The notes beneath the pieces are model-generated. The model searched no databases and was not told the DNA's origin. It saw nothing but the letters and a program-made list of their open reading frames with translations. This document shows positions 45,351-55,122 of a stretch of 64,000 nucleotides of DNA, one piece after another. Position 1 is the stretch's first letter. Every line of letters starts with the position of its first letter. Location: the NCBI RefSeq assembly GCF_051027545.1, contig NZ_CP194902.1, forward strand, positions 4,774,001 through 4,838,000. Direction: 5' to 3'. The position numbers and the translations under genes were made by a program. The stretch is from Methylocaldum sp002005105. GTDB lineage: Bacteria; Pseudomonadota; Gammaproteobacteria; Methylococcales; Methylococcaceae.

Positions 45351-46385
45351 TCATCCGGCATCCGCCAGCACTTTCATGGCCTGACGATTCGGATTCCGCA
45401 CAATACCCCGCTCGGTGACGATGCAATCGATCAATTCGGCCGGAGTCACGTCGAACACTGGATTCCACGCTTTTATAACACTGCTCGGCCGCGCGAAATA
45501 TTCGTTCAGCAGTTCGCTCTGGGCCCTTTCCTCGATCCTAATGCTCTCGCCGGACTCTGTCCGCCAGTCGATGGTGGACGTCGGCGCAACCACCATGAAT
45601 TTCACGCCATGGTGGCGAGCGGCAACGGCCAAGGCATAGGTGCCGATCTTGTTGGCGGTATCTCCGTTTGCGGCGATGCGGTCGGCTCCGACTGCGATCC
45701 ACTGGATCGCATCCGATTTCATCAAATAGGCGGCAGCGGAATCGGCAATCAAAGTCGCGGGTATGCCGTCCTGCTCCAGCTCCCAGACAGTCAGCCTAGC
45801 CCCCTGTAGCCACGGACGGGTTTCGGTCGCGAAGATATTCGTAACGCCCTGTCGGTAGGCACTTCGAACCACTCCGAGCGCCGTACCGTACCCACCGGTC
45901 GCAAGTGAACCCGTATTGCAGTGGGTCAAAACGCCGCTGGCTCCGACAAGCAGGGAGGCTCCCAAGTCGCCCATCGTTCGATTGGCAGCGATGTCCTGAT
46001 CATGAATGGTGCGCGCGGCTTGCAACAGATGCGGCTCCGGGTCACCTTCGACAGCCCCGATTTCCGATCGCATACGGTCAAGGGCCCAGAACAGATTCAC
46101 GGCAGTGGGACGCGAACTGGCCAACTTGGCCAAATCCGCTTCGATCGCCTCTCTCCAGTTATCCGGATTTTCGCGATACCGTTGACGCGCCGCCAACACG
46201 ACACCATAGGCGGCGGCGATACCGATGGCGGGGGCTCCGCGCACGCGCATCGAAAAGATAGCCTCAGCCACGCCCTGAGCGCTGTCGAATGTCTCGTATT
46301 CGACCACGCTCGGCAGCCTGCGCTGATCCAGCACGCGGAGCCCGCGCTCGCTCCACTGCAGGGCACGGACCGTATCGTTAGACAT
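45351..46385 (-). CDS. mtnA: Methylthioribose-1-phosphate isomerase
   Basis: 344 residues from ATG 46385. eIF2B-like fold with MRVRGAPAIGIAAAYGV, the catalytic Cys in LTHCNTGSLATGGYGT, and the Asp region GADRIAANGDTANKIGTY. Converts methylthioribose-1-P to methylthioribulose-1-P in methionine salvage. No other mtn gene is in the window. Confidence 0.95.
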   Translation of the reverse strand: MSNDTVRALQWSERGLRVLDQRRLPSVVEYETFDSAQGVAEAIFSMRVRGAPAIGIAAAYGVVLAARQRYRENPDNWREAIEADLAKLASSRPTAVNLFWALDRMRSEIGAVEGDPEPHLLQAARTIHDQDIAANRTMGDLGASLLVGASGVLTHCNTGSLATGGYGTALGVVRSAYRQGVTNIFATETRPWLQGARLTVWELEQDGIPATLIADSAAAYLMKSDAIQWIAVGADRIAANGDTANKIGTYALAVAARHHGVKFMVVAPTSTIDWRTESGESIRIEERAQSELLNEYFARPSSVIKAWNPVFDVTPAELIDCIVTERGIVRNPNRQAMKVLADAG

Positions 46386-46708
46386 TATGGGTGCAGAAGA
46401 TGAAGGCATTTGGATTATTGAAATCAGGCGATTGTCAAAGAACCCCCGACTCGCGGGTGTTGTCGGGCCGGGCCGGTGCGGCTAAACGTCCATGCATTTT
46501 AAGATGGTCCAGCCGACAAACAAAGAATTCGCGCGTGCGCACCGAGACTTGGTGATAAGTCCTAAAGAGGCATACCATTTGCAACGCGTTTTAAGGCAAT
46601 TAAGGTGCGCGTTTTTGCCGCATCGTCGAGCGGCTATTCTCGGTTGCAAGATGGTCATAGTCACATTAGCCTGAATTTGTCAAGACTAACACCCGTAAAG
46701 GTCCGACT

Positions 46709-46909
46709 ATGGTACTCGAAATCTACCTCTGGTGTTGGATGCACTTGGAACCGCGGCATGCGGCGAAAAGAGGCGCAAAACTTCTGGGCTTGGCGGTATT
46801 GGTGTTGGCTCCGCTGATTTATGCCAACGTCGAAATGACCGGACAAGGATTCAAGCCCTCGACGCCCAGCCTGACGATCGAGGTTGGTCAGAAGGACTCG
46901 AATCGTTAA
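46709..46909 (+). CDS. Hypothetical small membrane protein
   Basis: 66 residues with one hydrophobic stretch (LLGLAVLVLAPLIYANV). It has a weak ribosome-binding site and overlaps the end of rlmB by four bases on the opposite strand. The 500 bp between mtnA and rlmB holds nothing else I can support. Confidence 0.3.
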   Translation: MVLEIYLWCWMHLEPRHAAKRGAKLLGLAVLVLAPLIYANVEMTGQGFKPSTPSLTIEVGQKDSNR

Positions 46910-47661
46910 GTCCTCTTTGCCTGTGCTCGCTGCCGTACGGCTTCAAAAAGCAGTACGCCTGTCGCAACCGATAGGTTGAGGCTTTCGATTTGGCCGAACA
47001 TTGGAATTTTGACTAAAAAGTCACAGGACTCGCGCGTCAAGCGACGTAGACCCTTTCCTTCGGCTCCGATCGCCAAGACCAATGGAATGGCCAGGTCGAT
47101 CTCGTATAGCGATCGCTCGGCCTCGCCCGCAGCCCCTACGATCCACAGCCCCGCCTCCTTTAACCAGCCCAGGACTCGATTCAAATTGGTTACGCGGTAA
47201 ATCGGCACCGTTTCAGCAGCGCCGGAGGCGACCTTGGCCACGGTCGGCGTCAACCCCACAGACTGATCTTTCGTGATAATGACCCCCTGTACTCCAGCGG
47301 CGTCCGCGGTACGCAAACAGGCTCCGAGGTTGTGCGGATCCTGCACATGATCCAGAACGAGAAAAAAAGGCTGCCGCGAAAGATTCGCCAGCGCATCCTG
47401 AAGCTCCGACTCTCCGAGTTCGGCGGCCAGCTTCAGCTCGAGAACGATGCCTTGATGGCTTCGGCTTTCGGCTAACGAGTCAAGTTGATTTCGTCCGGCC
47501 GGCTGAACCGAAATTCCAAGGGAAGCCAATTTCCGTTCGATGGCGGCAATGCGACCATCTTCCCGCCGATGGTCTATCCAAACGCTGATGATTTTGTCCG
47601 GGGCGTTTTCGAGAGCAGCTTCCGCCGCATGAAGACCCGCGATGCGACGCCGATTCTTCAT
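46906..47661 (-). CDS. rlmB: 23S rRNA (guanosine-2251-2'-O)-methyltransferase
   Basis: 251 residues. SPOUT fold: N-terminal substrate-binding domain (~1-80), then the knotted domain with DHVQDPHNLGACLRTADAAG, GAEGKGLRRLTRE and QIESLNLSVATGVLLFEAVRQ. Methylates G2251 in the P-loop of 23S rRNA. The ATG overlaps the rnr stop by four bases, the usual gammaproteobacterial pairing. Confidence 0.96.
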   Translation of the reverse strand: MKNRRRIAGLHAAEAALENAPDKIISVWIDHRREDGRIAAIERKLASLGISVQPAGRNQLDSLAESRSHQGIVLELKLAAELGESELQDALANLSRQPFFLVLDHVQDPHNLGACLRTADAAGVQGVIITKDQSVGLTPTVAKVASGAAETVPIYRVTNLNRVLGWLKEAGLWIVGAAGEAERSLYEIDLAIPLVLAIGAEGKGLRRLTRESCDFLVKIPMFGQIESLNLSVATGVLLFEAVRQRAQAKRT

Positions 47662-49898
47662 GACCGGCGTCTTTTCTTCCGTGTCCGGCGCGACGAAGAC
47701 TCGGAGCGTTTCACCAATTCGAGGTCGATCTTGCGTTCATCCAGATCCACGCGAGCCACAATCACACGAACGCTGTCGCCAAGCCTATAAGTCACACCGC
47801 TCCGCTGCCCTTCCAACCGATAACCGATCGGATCGTAGTGAAAGTAGTCTTTGTCCAAAGTCGAAACGTGGACCAATCCTTCCACGAAGATGTCTTTTAG
47901 CTCCACAAAAAAACCGAATGGCGTAACGGCGGAAATGACGCCTTCGAACTCCTCTCCCAGCTTATCGAGCATGTACTCGCATTTAAGCCAGGCGACGACG
48001 TCGCGAGTCGCCTCGTCGGCGCGCCGCTCGGTGTACGAGCAATGCTCGCCCATCAGTACCATGTCGTTATGGGAATAGTAGAATTCTTCTATCTTTTTCT
48101 TTTCGAGCGAGTGGCGAATAGCCCGGTGTACCAGCAGGTCCGGATAGCGCCGGATGGGCGACGTAAAATGGGTATAGGCATCCAGGCCCAACCCGAAATG
48201 GCCTTTTTTCTCCGGGCTATAAACGGCCTGAGCCAGCGAGCGTAACAGTACAGTTTGGATCAGGTGCTCGTCGGCCCTGCCGGTGATATTGTCCAACACT
48301 TCGAAATAATCCTTAGGTCCAGGATTATCGCCGCCACCGAGGTTCAGACCGACTTTTCCGAGAAAGGCACGCAGATCGGCCAATCGTTCGGCGGTGGGAC
48401 CCTCATGAATTCGAACCACATGGGGGAGTTTTTGACGGGTCAGATATCGCGCCGCGGCAATATTCGCGGTAATCATGCATTCCTCGATCAGGCGATGGGC
48501 GTCGTTGCGCTCGCGCGGCACGATTTGCGCGATTTTCTTGCCCTCTCCGAATACGATGTAGGATTCCTGGGTGTCGAAATCCATCGCCCCCCGTGCCTCC
48601 CTTGCCCGCCGCAGCACTTTGTAGAGCGAATGCAACTCCTCCAGGTGAGGCACGAGAGCGCGATACTTCTTCCTCAGTATCTTATCGCCGTCGACAATCA
48701 TGCGGGCGACTTCCGTGTAAGTGAGCCTCGCATGGGAGTACATCAGCCCCGAGTAGAAACGTGAACGGACGATGGCGCCATCGGTGTTTATGTAAATTTC
48801 GCAGACCATGCACAGCCTGTCTTGCTCGGGGTTGAGCGAGCACAAACCGTTTGAGAGCACCTCCGGCAGCATGGGAATGACTCGATCGGGAAAATACACC
48901 GAGTTGCCACGGATTTTTGCTTCGTCGTCGAGAGCCGTTCCCGGCCGGACATAATGGGAAACATCGGCGATAGCGACATAAAGTTTCCATCCTTTCGGCG
49001 TTCTTTCGCAGTACACGGCATCGTCGAAATCGCGGGCGTCCTCCCCGTCTATGGTTACGAGCGGCAGCCGCCGCAAATCAACGCGACCGGCTTTATCATC
49101 TTCCGCGACTTCCGTACTTAGCCCCGCAACGTCGTTCAACACGGCTTCCGGCCACTCGGCCGGCAGATCGAAGCTGCGAATCGCCACCTCGATCTCCATA
49201 CCGGGGGCCATGTGATCCCCCAGAACCTCCCTGATTCGACCGATGGGGTCACGCTGGCGGGTAGGTTGCTCGATGATCTCGGCGACCACGATCTGACCTG
49301 GGAGCGCTCCATTTCTATGCTCCTCAGGAATAAGAACGTCGTGAGCGATGTGCTTATTGTCTGGGACGACGAATGAGATTCCCTGCTCCAGGTACAACCG
49401 ACCCACGATATTGTGCGTATTCCGCTCCAACACCTCCACAACCCCGGCCTCTCGCCGCCCGCGGCGGTCGACGCCGCGTATGCACACCACGATGCGATCA
49501 TCGTGCATGAGCGAACGCATTTCCTTGGGCGAGAGAAAAAGATCATCGCCGCCCTCGTCGGGCCGAAGAAAGCCGAACCCATCGGGATGGCCGATGACCC
49601 GCCCAACGATGAGATCTTTGTGGTTTACGATGCAGTAATAATTGCGGCGGTTTCTCAGTATCTGCCCATCCCGCTCCATGGCATTGAGGCGGCGACGGAG
49701 CGATTCAACGTCCTCATCCTCTTGTACGCCCAATACGCCGGCAACGTCCTCGACTCTTAAAGGAATCCCTTGCTCTTTCATCACCTCGAGGATCAACTCC
49801 CGGCTGGGAATGGGACGCTCATACTTTCCTGCCTCCCGCTCGGCGAAGGGATCCTCGAGCTTAAACCCTCTAGCGATCGTAGGGGCGGACTTGGTCAT
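47658..49898 (-). CDS. rnr: Ribonuclease R
   Basis: 746 residues. An N-terminal helix-turn-helix and cold-shock domains come first. The RNB catalytic domain follows (~265-590; DGEDARDFDDAVY carries the metal-binding Asp residues), then an S1 domain (~645-730). Degrades structured RNA 3' to 5'. The Lys-rich tail of E. coli RNase R is reduced to a short basic end (RRTRKKRRRS). Confidence 0.97.
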   Translation of the reverse strand: MTKSAPTIARGFKLEDPFAEREAGKYERPIPSRELILEVMKEQGIPLRVEDVAGVLGVQEDEDVESLRRRLNAMERDGQILRNRRNYYCIVNHKDLIVGRVIGHPDGFGFLRPDEGGDDLFLSPKEMRSLMHDDRIVVCIRGVDRRGRREAGVVEVLERNTHNIVGRLYLEQGISFVVPDNKHIAHDVLIPEEHRNGALPGQIVVAEIIEQPTRQRDPIGRIREVLGDHMAPGMEIEVAIRSFDLPAEWPEAVLNDVAGLSTEVAEDDKAGRVDLRRLPLVTIDGEDARDFDDAVYCERTPKGWKLYVAIADVSHYVRPGTALDDEAKIRGNSVYFPDRVIPMLPEVLSNGLCSLNPEQDRLCMVCEIYINTDGAIVRSRFYSGLMYSHARLTYTEVARMIVDGDKILRKKYRALVPHLEELHSLYKVLRRAREARGAMDFDTQESYIVFGEGKKIAQIVPRERNDAHRLIEECMITANIAAARYLTRQKLPHVVRIHEGPTAERLADLRAFLGKVGLNLGGGDNPGPKDYFEVLDNITGRADEHLIQTVLLRSLAQAVYSPEKKGHFGLGLDAYTHFTSPIRRYPDLLVHRAIRHSLEKKKIEEFYYSHNDMVLMGEHCSYTERRADEATRDVVAWLKCEYMLDKLGEEFEGVISAVTPFGFFVELKDIFVEGLVHVSTLDKDYFHYDPIGYRLEGQRSGVTYRLGDSVRVIVARVDLDERKIDLELVKRSESSSRRTRKKRRRS

Positions 49899-50001
49899 CG
49901 ATAATTTTCCTATTTTCTATATGTTTAGTTTTGCTATTCGGACAGCCCTCGGTCCGACAACCTCTTCGAAGATCGATGATTCCCTTCAAAACTTTCGGTA
50001 T

Positions 50002-50030
50002 TGACAATTTAACCGATAAGTAACAAAATT
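50002..50030 (+). promoter_or_regulatory. Sigma-70-like promoter of tRNA-Leu
   Basis: TTGACA at 50002-50007, 17-base spacer, CAAAAT at 50025-50030, followed by a GC-rich discriminator typical of stable-RNA promoters. The tRNA begins 33 bases downstream. Confidence 0.6.
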
Positions 50031-50063
50031 CGCGACTCAATTGAGTCGCTCGACTCGCCTCTT

Positions 50064-50148
50064 GCCGAGGTGGTGAAATTGGTAGACACGCATGATTCAG
50101 GTTCATGTGGGGAGACCCGTGGAGGTTCAAGTCCTCTCCTCGGCACCA
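50064..50148 (+). tRNA. tRNA-Leu (anticodon CAG)
   Basis: 85 bases with encoded CCA. Acceptor arms GCCGAGG/CCTCGGC, A discriminator, D-arm with TGGTGAAATTGGTAGACACG, anticodon loop TTCAGGT giving CAG, long variable arm as expected for leucine, and T-arm GGTTCAAGTCC. It sits between the rnr start and purA, on the opposite strand to both. Confidence 0.96.
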
Positions 50149-50162
50149 TCCTTAGTCGTCCC

Positions 50163-51455
50163 TCAATCGAAGGGATTCTTCAGAATTATCGTCTCGCTGC
50201 GATCAGGACCGGTCGAGAGAATATCCACTGGCACACCGACCAATTCTGAAATCCGGTCAATATAGGCTCTCGCATTTGCCGGAAGGTTCTCATACGAGGT
50301 AATGCCGGCAGTAGACTCTTGCCACCCTGAAAGCTCCTCGATAATGGGCTCGCACTGAGCATAACTATCGGCGCCGATTGGTACCGTACGAATCTCCTCT
50401 CCTTTATATCGATAAGCCGTACAAATTCCGATCTTTTCCAGCCCATCCAGAACATCCAATTTCGTCAGGCACAACCCGCTCAGACTGTTGAGTTTCGCCG
50501 AACGCTTCATCAAGATGGCATCGAACCAGCCACAGCGACGCGCTCGTCCAGTAGTAGCACCGAATTCCGCGCCTTTCGCGGATAAATGCTTGCCAATCTC
50601 ATTCGACAGTTCCGTCGGAAAAGGTCCGTTTCCAACGCGTGTCGAATAGGCTTTGGTGATACCCAATACATAATCGAAATCCAGCAGGCCCATTCCGCTA
50701 CCGGATGCTGCGCCGCCCGCCGTAGTATTAGACGAGGTCACATAAGGATAAGTGCCATGATCGATATCCAGCATTGCGCCTTGAGCGCCTTCGAAGAGGA
50801 CATTTCTATCCTCATCACGATAAGCATGCAGCATACCCGCCACATCTCCCAGCATGGGTTTAATCTGCTCACCCAATGCCATCGTTTCGTCCAGCACTTG
50901 CTGATAATCGAGCGGAGACTGCCGGTAATACCCGCTGAGTACGAAATTATGATAATCCAGGAGTTCGCGTAACCTTTCGGCAAACACGGCGGGATACATA
51001 AGATCGCCGGCGCGTAACCCTCGCCGCGACACTTTATCTTCATAAGCGGGACCGATACCTCTTCCTGTCGTACCGATAGCCTTATCGCCACGAGATTTTT
51101 CACGCGCTACATCTAACGCGACGTGAATGGGTAATATCAAGGCACAGGCTTCGCTGATCGTAAGCCTATCCCGAACCGGAATACCGGCTTTCTCCAGCAG
51201 CGCAATCTCTTCCAACAAAGCGCGGGGCGATAACACCACGCCATTGCCTATCAAGCATTTCACCGACTCCCGCAAAACGCCAGAAGGTATCAAATGCAAT
51301 ACCGTCTTTTGGCCGTCGATTACCAAGGTATGCCCTGCGTTGTGACCACCCTGGAAACGGACCACTGCATCTGCACGCTCCGTCAGCAAATCGACAAGTT
51401 TACCTTTACCTTCATCGCCCCACTGGGTGCCGATGACTATGACGTTTTTACCCAT
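50163..51455 (-). CDS. purA: Adenylosuccinate synthase
   Basis: 430 residues. GTP-dependent ligation of IMP and aspartate in AMP synthesis. Signatures: GTQWGDEGKGKLVD at the N-terminus, QGGHNAGHT (~37), TTGRGIGPAYEDK (~129) and ATTGRARRCGWFD (~301). Follows hisZ by 45 bases, as in many gammaproteobacteria. Confidence 0.98.
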   Translation of the reverse strand: MGKNVIVIGTQWGDEGKGKLVDLLTERADAVVRFQGGHNAGHTLVIDGQKTVLHLIPSGVLRESVKCLIGNGVVLSPRALLEEIALLEKAGIPVRDRLTISEACALILPIHVALDVAREKSRGDKAIGTTGRGIGPAYEDKVSRRGLRAGDLMYPAVFAERLRELLDYHNFVLSGYYRQSPLDYQQVLDETMALGEQIKPMLGDVAGMLHAYRDEDRNVLFEGAQGAMLDIDHGTYPYVTSSNTTAGGAASGSGMGLLDFDYVLGITKAYSTRVGNGPFPTELSNEIGKHLSAKGAEFGATTGRARRCGWFDAILMKRSAKLNSLSGLCLTKLDVLDGLEKIGICTAYRYKGEEIRTVPIGADSYAQCEPIIEELSGWQESTAGITSYENLPANARAYIDRISELVGVPVDILSTGPDRSETIILKNPFD

Positions 51456-51500
51456 TCTTGATTCCAGATTAGCGTTTCATTTTTCGAGGTAATTTTGGGC

Positions 51501-52694
51501 TCAATCGCTAACGGGAAAGACTTCCCAAGTTAGCCCCTGCTTTTGAAGGTAGTGTGAACATGCCATCTCGCGAGCCTCGCCAGTTTGTCCATACAACGCC
51601 TGAATGACCGTTTGCCCGGCGCCGCGCAAATTACGCACTATTTCGTGCAAATCGGGATCGTCTACGGCGGGCGCAAAAATGCGCAAACTAGGCGCATCAT
51701 CGTCTTTTCCGTTGGCCAATCGTGCCAGAACCTTCAAATCGGCGCTAAAACCCGTCGCCGGACGAGCGCGCCCGAAAATTTTTCCGATCTCATCGTAACG
51801 GCCGCCACGTGCAATTTCTCTGCCGTAACCCGGCACAAAAGCGGCAAATACGACACCCGTCTTGTAGTGATAACCACGCAATTCCGCAAGGTCGAAATTG
51901 ATTCGTAAGGCCGGGAACAAGCTTGTCAAACTCTTCGAAATGGATTCCAAATCCATCAAAGCGCGATGTACCGACTCATTGGCGGTTGCCAATCGCTTTC
52001 TAGCTTTCTCTATGACACCCTCATGTCCATTTAGATCGATCAGCGCTTCCAACATCTCGGTGGAAGAATCGCTAACCGTCAGCGAATGTAATAAAGTTAC
52101 CAATTCCGGATAGTCTTTCCGCTGAAGAATTTCAAACAGCTCCGCCTCCTGCTGCGCATTCAAACCGGCCTGACGTGCCAACTCCCGATAGATGCCTACA
52201 TGTCCCAGATCCAGATGTACGTTTTCAATACCTGCAATGGCAAGCATCTCCAACATCAAGCAGATAACCTCCATGTCGCTGGCATTACCCGCATGTCCGT
52301 ACAATTCGGCCCCAACCTGCAATGGGCTCCGGGACTTTTCGAGATGATCCGACTGCGTGTGCAGCACCGTTCCCATGTAACAGAGCCGTGTCGGCGTATC
52401 GGTGCCAAGGTTGCGCGCATCGATACGCGCAACCTGAGGCGTCATATCAGCACGTATCCCCATTAATCGACCACTGATCTGATCGATGATCTTGAATGTC
52501 TGCAAATCAAGATCGTTGCCCGAACCAGTCAAAAGCGATTCAATGAATTCAATCAGCGGCGGCATCACCAGCCGATAGCCCCAGCTGGCGAACAGATCGA
52601 TGATCTTTCGACGTAGCTGCTCCAAACGCTCGGCTTCTTCCGGAAAGACCTCATCAATACCTTCTGGCAACAGCCAATTATCTTCGGTTAGCAT
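51501..52694 (-). CDS. hisZ: ATP phosphoribosyltransferase regulatory subunit
   Basis: 397 residues from ATG 52694; the upstream TTG at 52715 is less likely. Paralogue of histidyl-tRNA synthetase with class II-like motifs (FKIIDQISGRLMGIRADMTPQVARI) but without an anticodon domain that charges tRNA. Activates the short HisG in histidine synthesis; hisG is not in the window. Confidence 0.95.
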   Translation of the reverse strand: MLTEDNWLLPEGIDEVFPEEAERLEQLRRKIIDLFASWGYRLVMPPLIEFIESLLTGSGNDLDLQTFKIIDQISGRLMGIRADMTPQVARIDARNLGTDTPTRLCYMGTVLHTQSDHLEKSRSPLQVGAELYGHAGNASDMEVICLMLEMLAIAGIENVHLDLGHVGIYRELARQAGLNAQQEAELFEILQRKDYPELVTLLHSLTVSDSSTEMLEALIDLNGHEGVIEKARKRLATANESVHRALMDLESISKSLTSLFPALRINFDLAELRGYHYKTGVVFAAFVPGYGREIARGGRYDEIGKIFGRARPATGFSADLKVLARLANGKDDDAPSLRIFAPAVDDPDLHEIVRNLRGAGQTVIQALYGQTGEAREMACSHYLQKQGLTWEVFPVSD

Positions 52695-52879
52695 CGAATT
52701 CGGTGAGCTCAGCAAACGGAAAAAAATCTGGATGGATTAGGCGACAGTTATGTTACCGCGAGGCTCATATTGACCCTAGCAGTGTGTGAGAATCCTTTGC
52801 CAACGGCAAACGGTCCGCCCCTTTGTCCCTGTCGACTGGACAAAGGGGCAATAGAAAATATGCGGGAGCAACAGTCCGG

Positions 52880-53740
52880 TTACTTTGGCTTTTTGAAGTA
52901 CTGGAAGAATTTCGAATCAGGCTCCAACACGATCATATCGTTCTCGTCCTTGAACACTTGCCTGTAAGCATACAAGCTTCGATAAAACTCGAAGAACTCT
53001 GGATTTCTGCTATATGCCTGAGCATAAATCTCCGATGCCGTGGCATCGCCCTCACCACGCCTGATCTCCGAGTCTCTATAGGCATCAGCAAGTATCACCT
53101 CCCGCTGACGGTCTGCTTCCGCACGAATACGTTCGGCTGCCTCCGCACCACGCGAACGGAAATCTCTCGCAACCCGTGCGCGTTCGGCTTCCATCCGTCG
53201 GTAGACCGATGAACTTACCTCATCCGGCAAATCGATTCCTTTCACACGAATATCGATAACCTCGACTCCCAAATCATCGACTACAGGGTTCACCGTCTTG
53301 ATCAGTAGATCGCGGATCTGGCCACGCTCTAAGGAAACCACCTCGCGGATAGTTCGCTTGCTGAATTCGTTCCGCAATGCGTCTTTCGTTATCTGATCGA
53401 GACGAATATTTGCCGCTGCCTTATCCCCACCGACTGCCTTATAGAATTTCGTCGCGTCTTCGATCCGCCATTTCACGAACCAAGTAACGATTACGTTTTT
53501 CTTTTCAGAGGTGAGAAACCGCTCGGGCTTGGACTCCAATGTGAGGATTCGGTCATCGTATTTCTTCACCTCTTGATATGGAAGCTTGAAATGCAACCCC
53601 GGCTCGAAGTCTGTTCGAACGATTTTCTTAAACTCCAGCAATAAGGCTCTTTCCGTCTCCGATACAGTAAATATGGAGGTAGCAGTAATTACCAGCAAAA
53701 TAAAAACAAACGCAAGAATTAGGGTATTTTTACTAATCAT
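52880..53740 (-). CDS. hflC: HflC protease modulator
   Basis: 286 residues. One N-terminal membrane helix (TLILAFVFILLVITATSIF) then an SPFH/band-7 domain. Forms with HflK a periplasmic cage controlling FtsH. The ATG shares a base with the hflK stop (TAATG), so translation is coupled. Confidence 0.96.
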   Translation of the reverse strand: MISKNTLILAFVFILLVITATSIFTVSETERALLLEFKKIVRTDFEPGLHFKLPYQEVKKYDDRILTLESKPERFLTSEKKNVIVTWFVKWRIEDATKFYKAVGGDKAAANIRLDQITKDALRNEFSKRTIREVVSLERGQIRDLLIKTVNPVVDDLGVEVIDIRVKGIDLPDEVSSSVYRRMEAERARVARDFRSRGAEAAERIRAEADRQREVILADAYRDSEIRRGEGDATASEIYAQAYSRNPEFFEFYRSLYAYRQVFKDENDMIVLEPDSKFFQYFKKPK

Positions 53741-54915
53741 TATTGTCCCCTTCCTTCACGACCTCGAGTGGTTGATCGGATAGTTCTAGGGGCCCCGCTG
53801 TCCGATACTTCCGGAGTAGTAATCGTGGCATTGTCGGCATCTCTGGGCGGCATCAGGGGCGACGCAGCTTTTTGAAGTTTATCTATAGGCAGATACAACA
53901 AATTATTGCTGTTCTTGACATCGATCAATAACGTACCCGTGCGTCCAAGCACTTCCTCCATCGTATCGAGATAGAGGCGCTCTCGCGTAACCTCCGGAGC
54001 CTTGTCGTACTCCGCCAGCAACTGTTTGAACCTACTCGTGTCACCTTCTGCTCTGGCAATTACGCGCTGTTTATACGCTTCCGATTCTTCCAAGACACGT
54101 GCCGCGGCACCCCTTGCTCTTGGCACGACTTCATTCGCATAAGCTTCCGCTTCATTTTTCAGGCGCTGCTCATCTTCCCTTGCCTTGATCGCGTCCATGA
54201 ATGCTGCCTGGACTTCTTCCGGAGCCTGAGCATCCACCAAGCTCACATTGCTCACTCTGATTCCGGTTTGATATTGATCCAGCGTTTGTTGAATTTCGTT
54301 CTTGATCTCGTCGGCAACCTTGCCCCGTCCCTCCGTCAACACGAAATCCATCGTACTCTTCCCGATAACCGCACGTTCGGCGCTTTCAATAACCTGCTTC
54401 AAGGTTTCGTCCGGATCAGCAACATTAAAAAGATAATCTTTCGCATCCTTGATCTGATACTGAACCGCTAATCGGATATCGATAATATTTTCGTCCTGCG
54501 TGAGCATAAGGGCTTCCCTGGGCACGGACCCCAAAGATTGCTGACGCCCGCCGGAGCGATACCCTACTTCCAGAAAACGTTGCTGCTCCATATTGACCAC
54601 CTGAACGTGCTCTATTGGCGCAGGCATGTGCCAATGCAGCCCAGGCATGGTGGTATCAGCGTATTTGCCGAAACGCGTAACGACGCCGCGACTCCCTTCG
54701 TCTACGAGATAAATACCGGTTAGCCCCCATACAGCCAAGGCAATCAGGAGAAATAAACCGATCGTCCTCATGGGCGCATTTTCACCGCCACCGAAAAACC
54801 TTCCTATCCTTTCGTGTAATCCGCGCATGACTTCTTCCAAGTCCGGAGGCGTCTCCTGCTGATCACGCCCGCTCCACGGATCTTTTTTATTACCGCCCGG
54901 TTCGTTCCAGGACAT
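53740..54915 (-). CDS. hflK: HflK protease modulator
   Basis: 391 residues. A Gly/Pro-rich, charged cytosolic head is followed by one membrane helix (TIGLFLLIALAVWGLTGIYL, ~65-85) and an SPFH domain with a long helical part. The tail is charged (RSTTRGREGRGQ). Partner of HflC; ftsH is 4 kb upstream on the same strand. Confidence 0.96.
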   Translation of the reverse strand: MSWNEPGGNKKDPWSGRDQQETPPDLEEVMRGLHERIGRFFGGGENAPMRTIGLFLLIALAVWGLTGIYLVDEGSRGVVTRFGKYADTTMPGLHWHMPAPIEHVQVVNMEQQRFLEVGYRSGGRQQSLGSVPREALMLTQDENIIDIRLAVQYQIKDAKDYLFNVADPDETLKQVIESAERAVIGKSTMDFVLTEGRGKVADEIKNEIQQTLDQYQTGIRVSNVSLVDAQAPEEVQAAFMDAIKAREDEQRLKNEAEAYANEVVPRARGAAARVLEESEAYKQRVIARAEGDTSRFKQLLAEYDKAPEVTRERLYLDTMEEVLGRTGTLLIDVKNSNNLLYLPIDKLQKAASPLMPPRDADNATITTPEVSDSGAPRTIRSTTRGREGRGQ

Positions 54916-55122
54916 TGGATGACTCCTATAGTACAGAACTTGATGCTCTTCTAGAGCTATAACAAAGCCGCTACTGCGGCATGAATATTAGAATTATCTA
55001 GGAAAATGGTTGGATATACAAAAACGAGCATTTGAGAGGAAGCCGGAACGCTCTCCACTGGCCCAGTGCTTCACGGTAGAAGCATGCTATGCCCCGGCAT
55101 TATTGTTACCAGATCGAGATGA

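Noticed and set aside
46492..46674. 60-residue plus-strand frame
   Set aside because: No clear ribosome site, odd composition, no motif; too weak to call.
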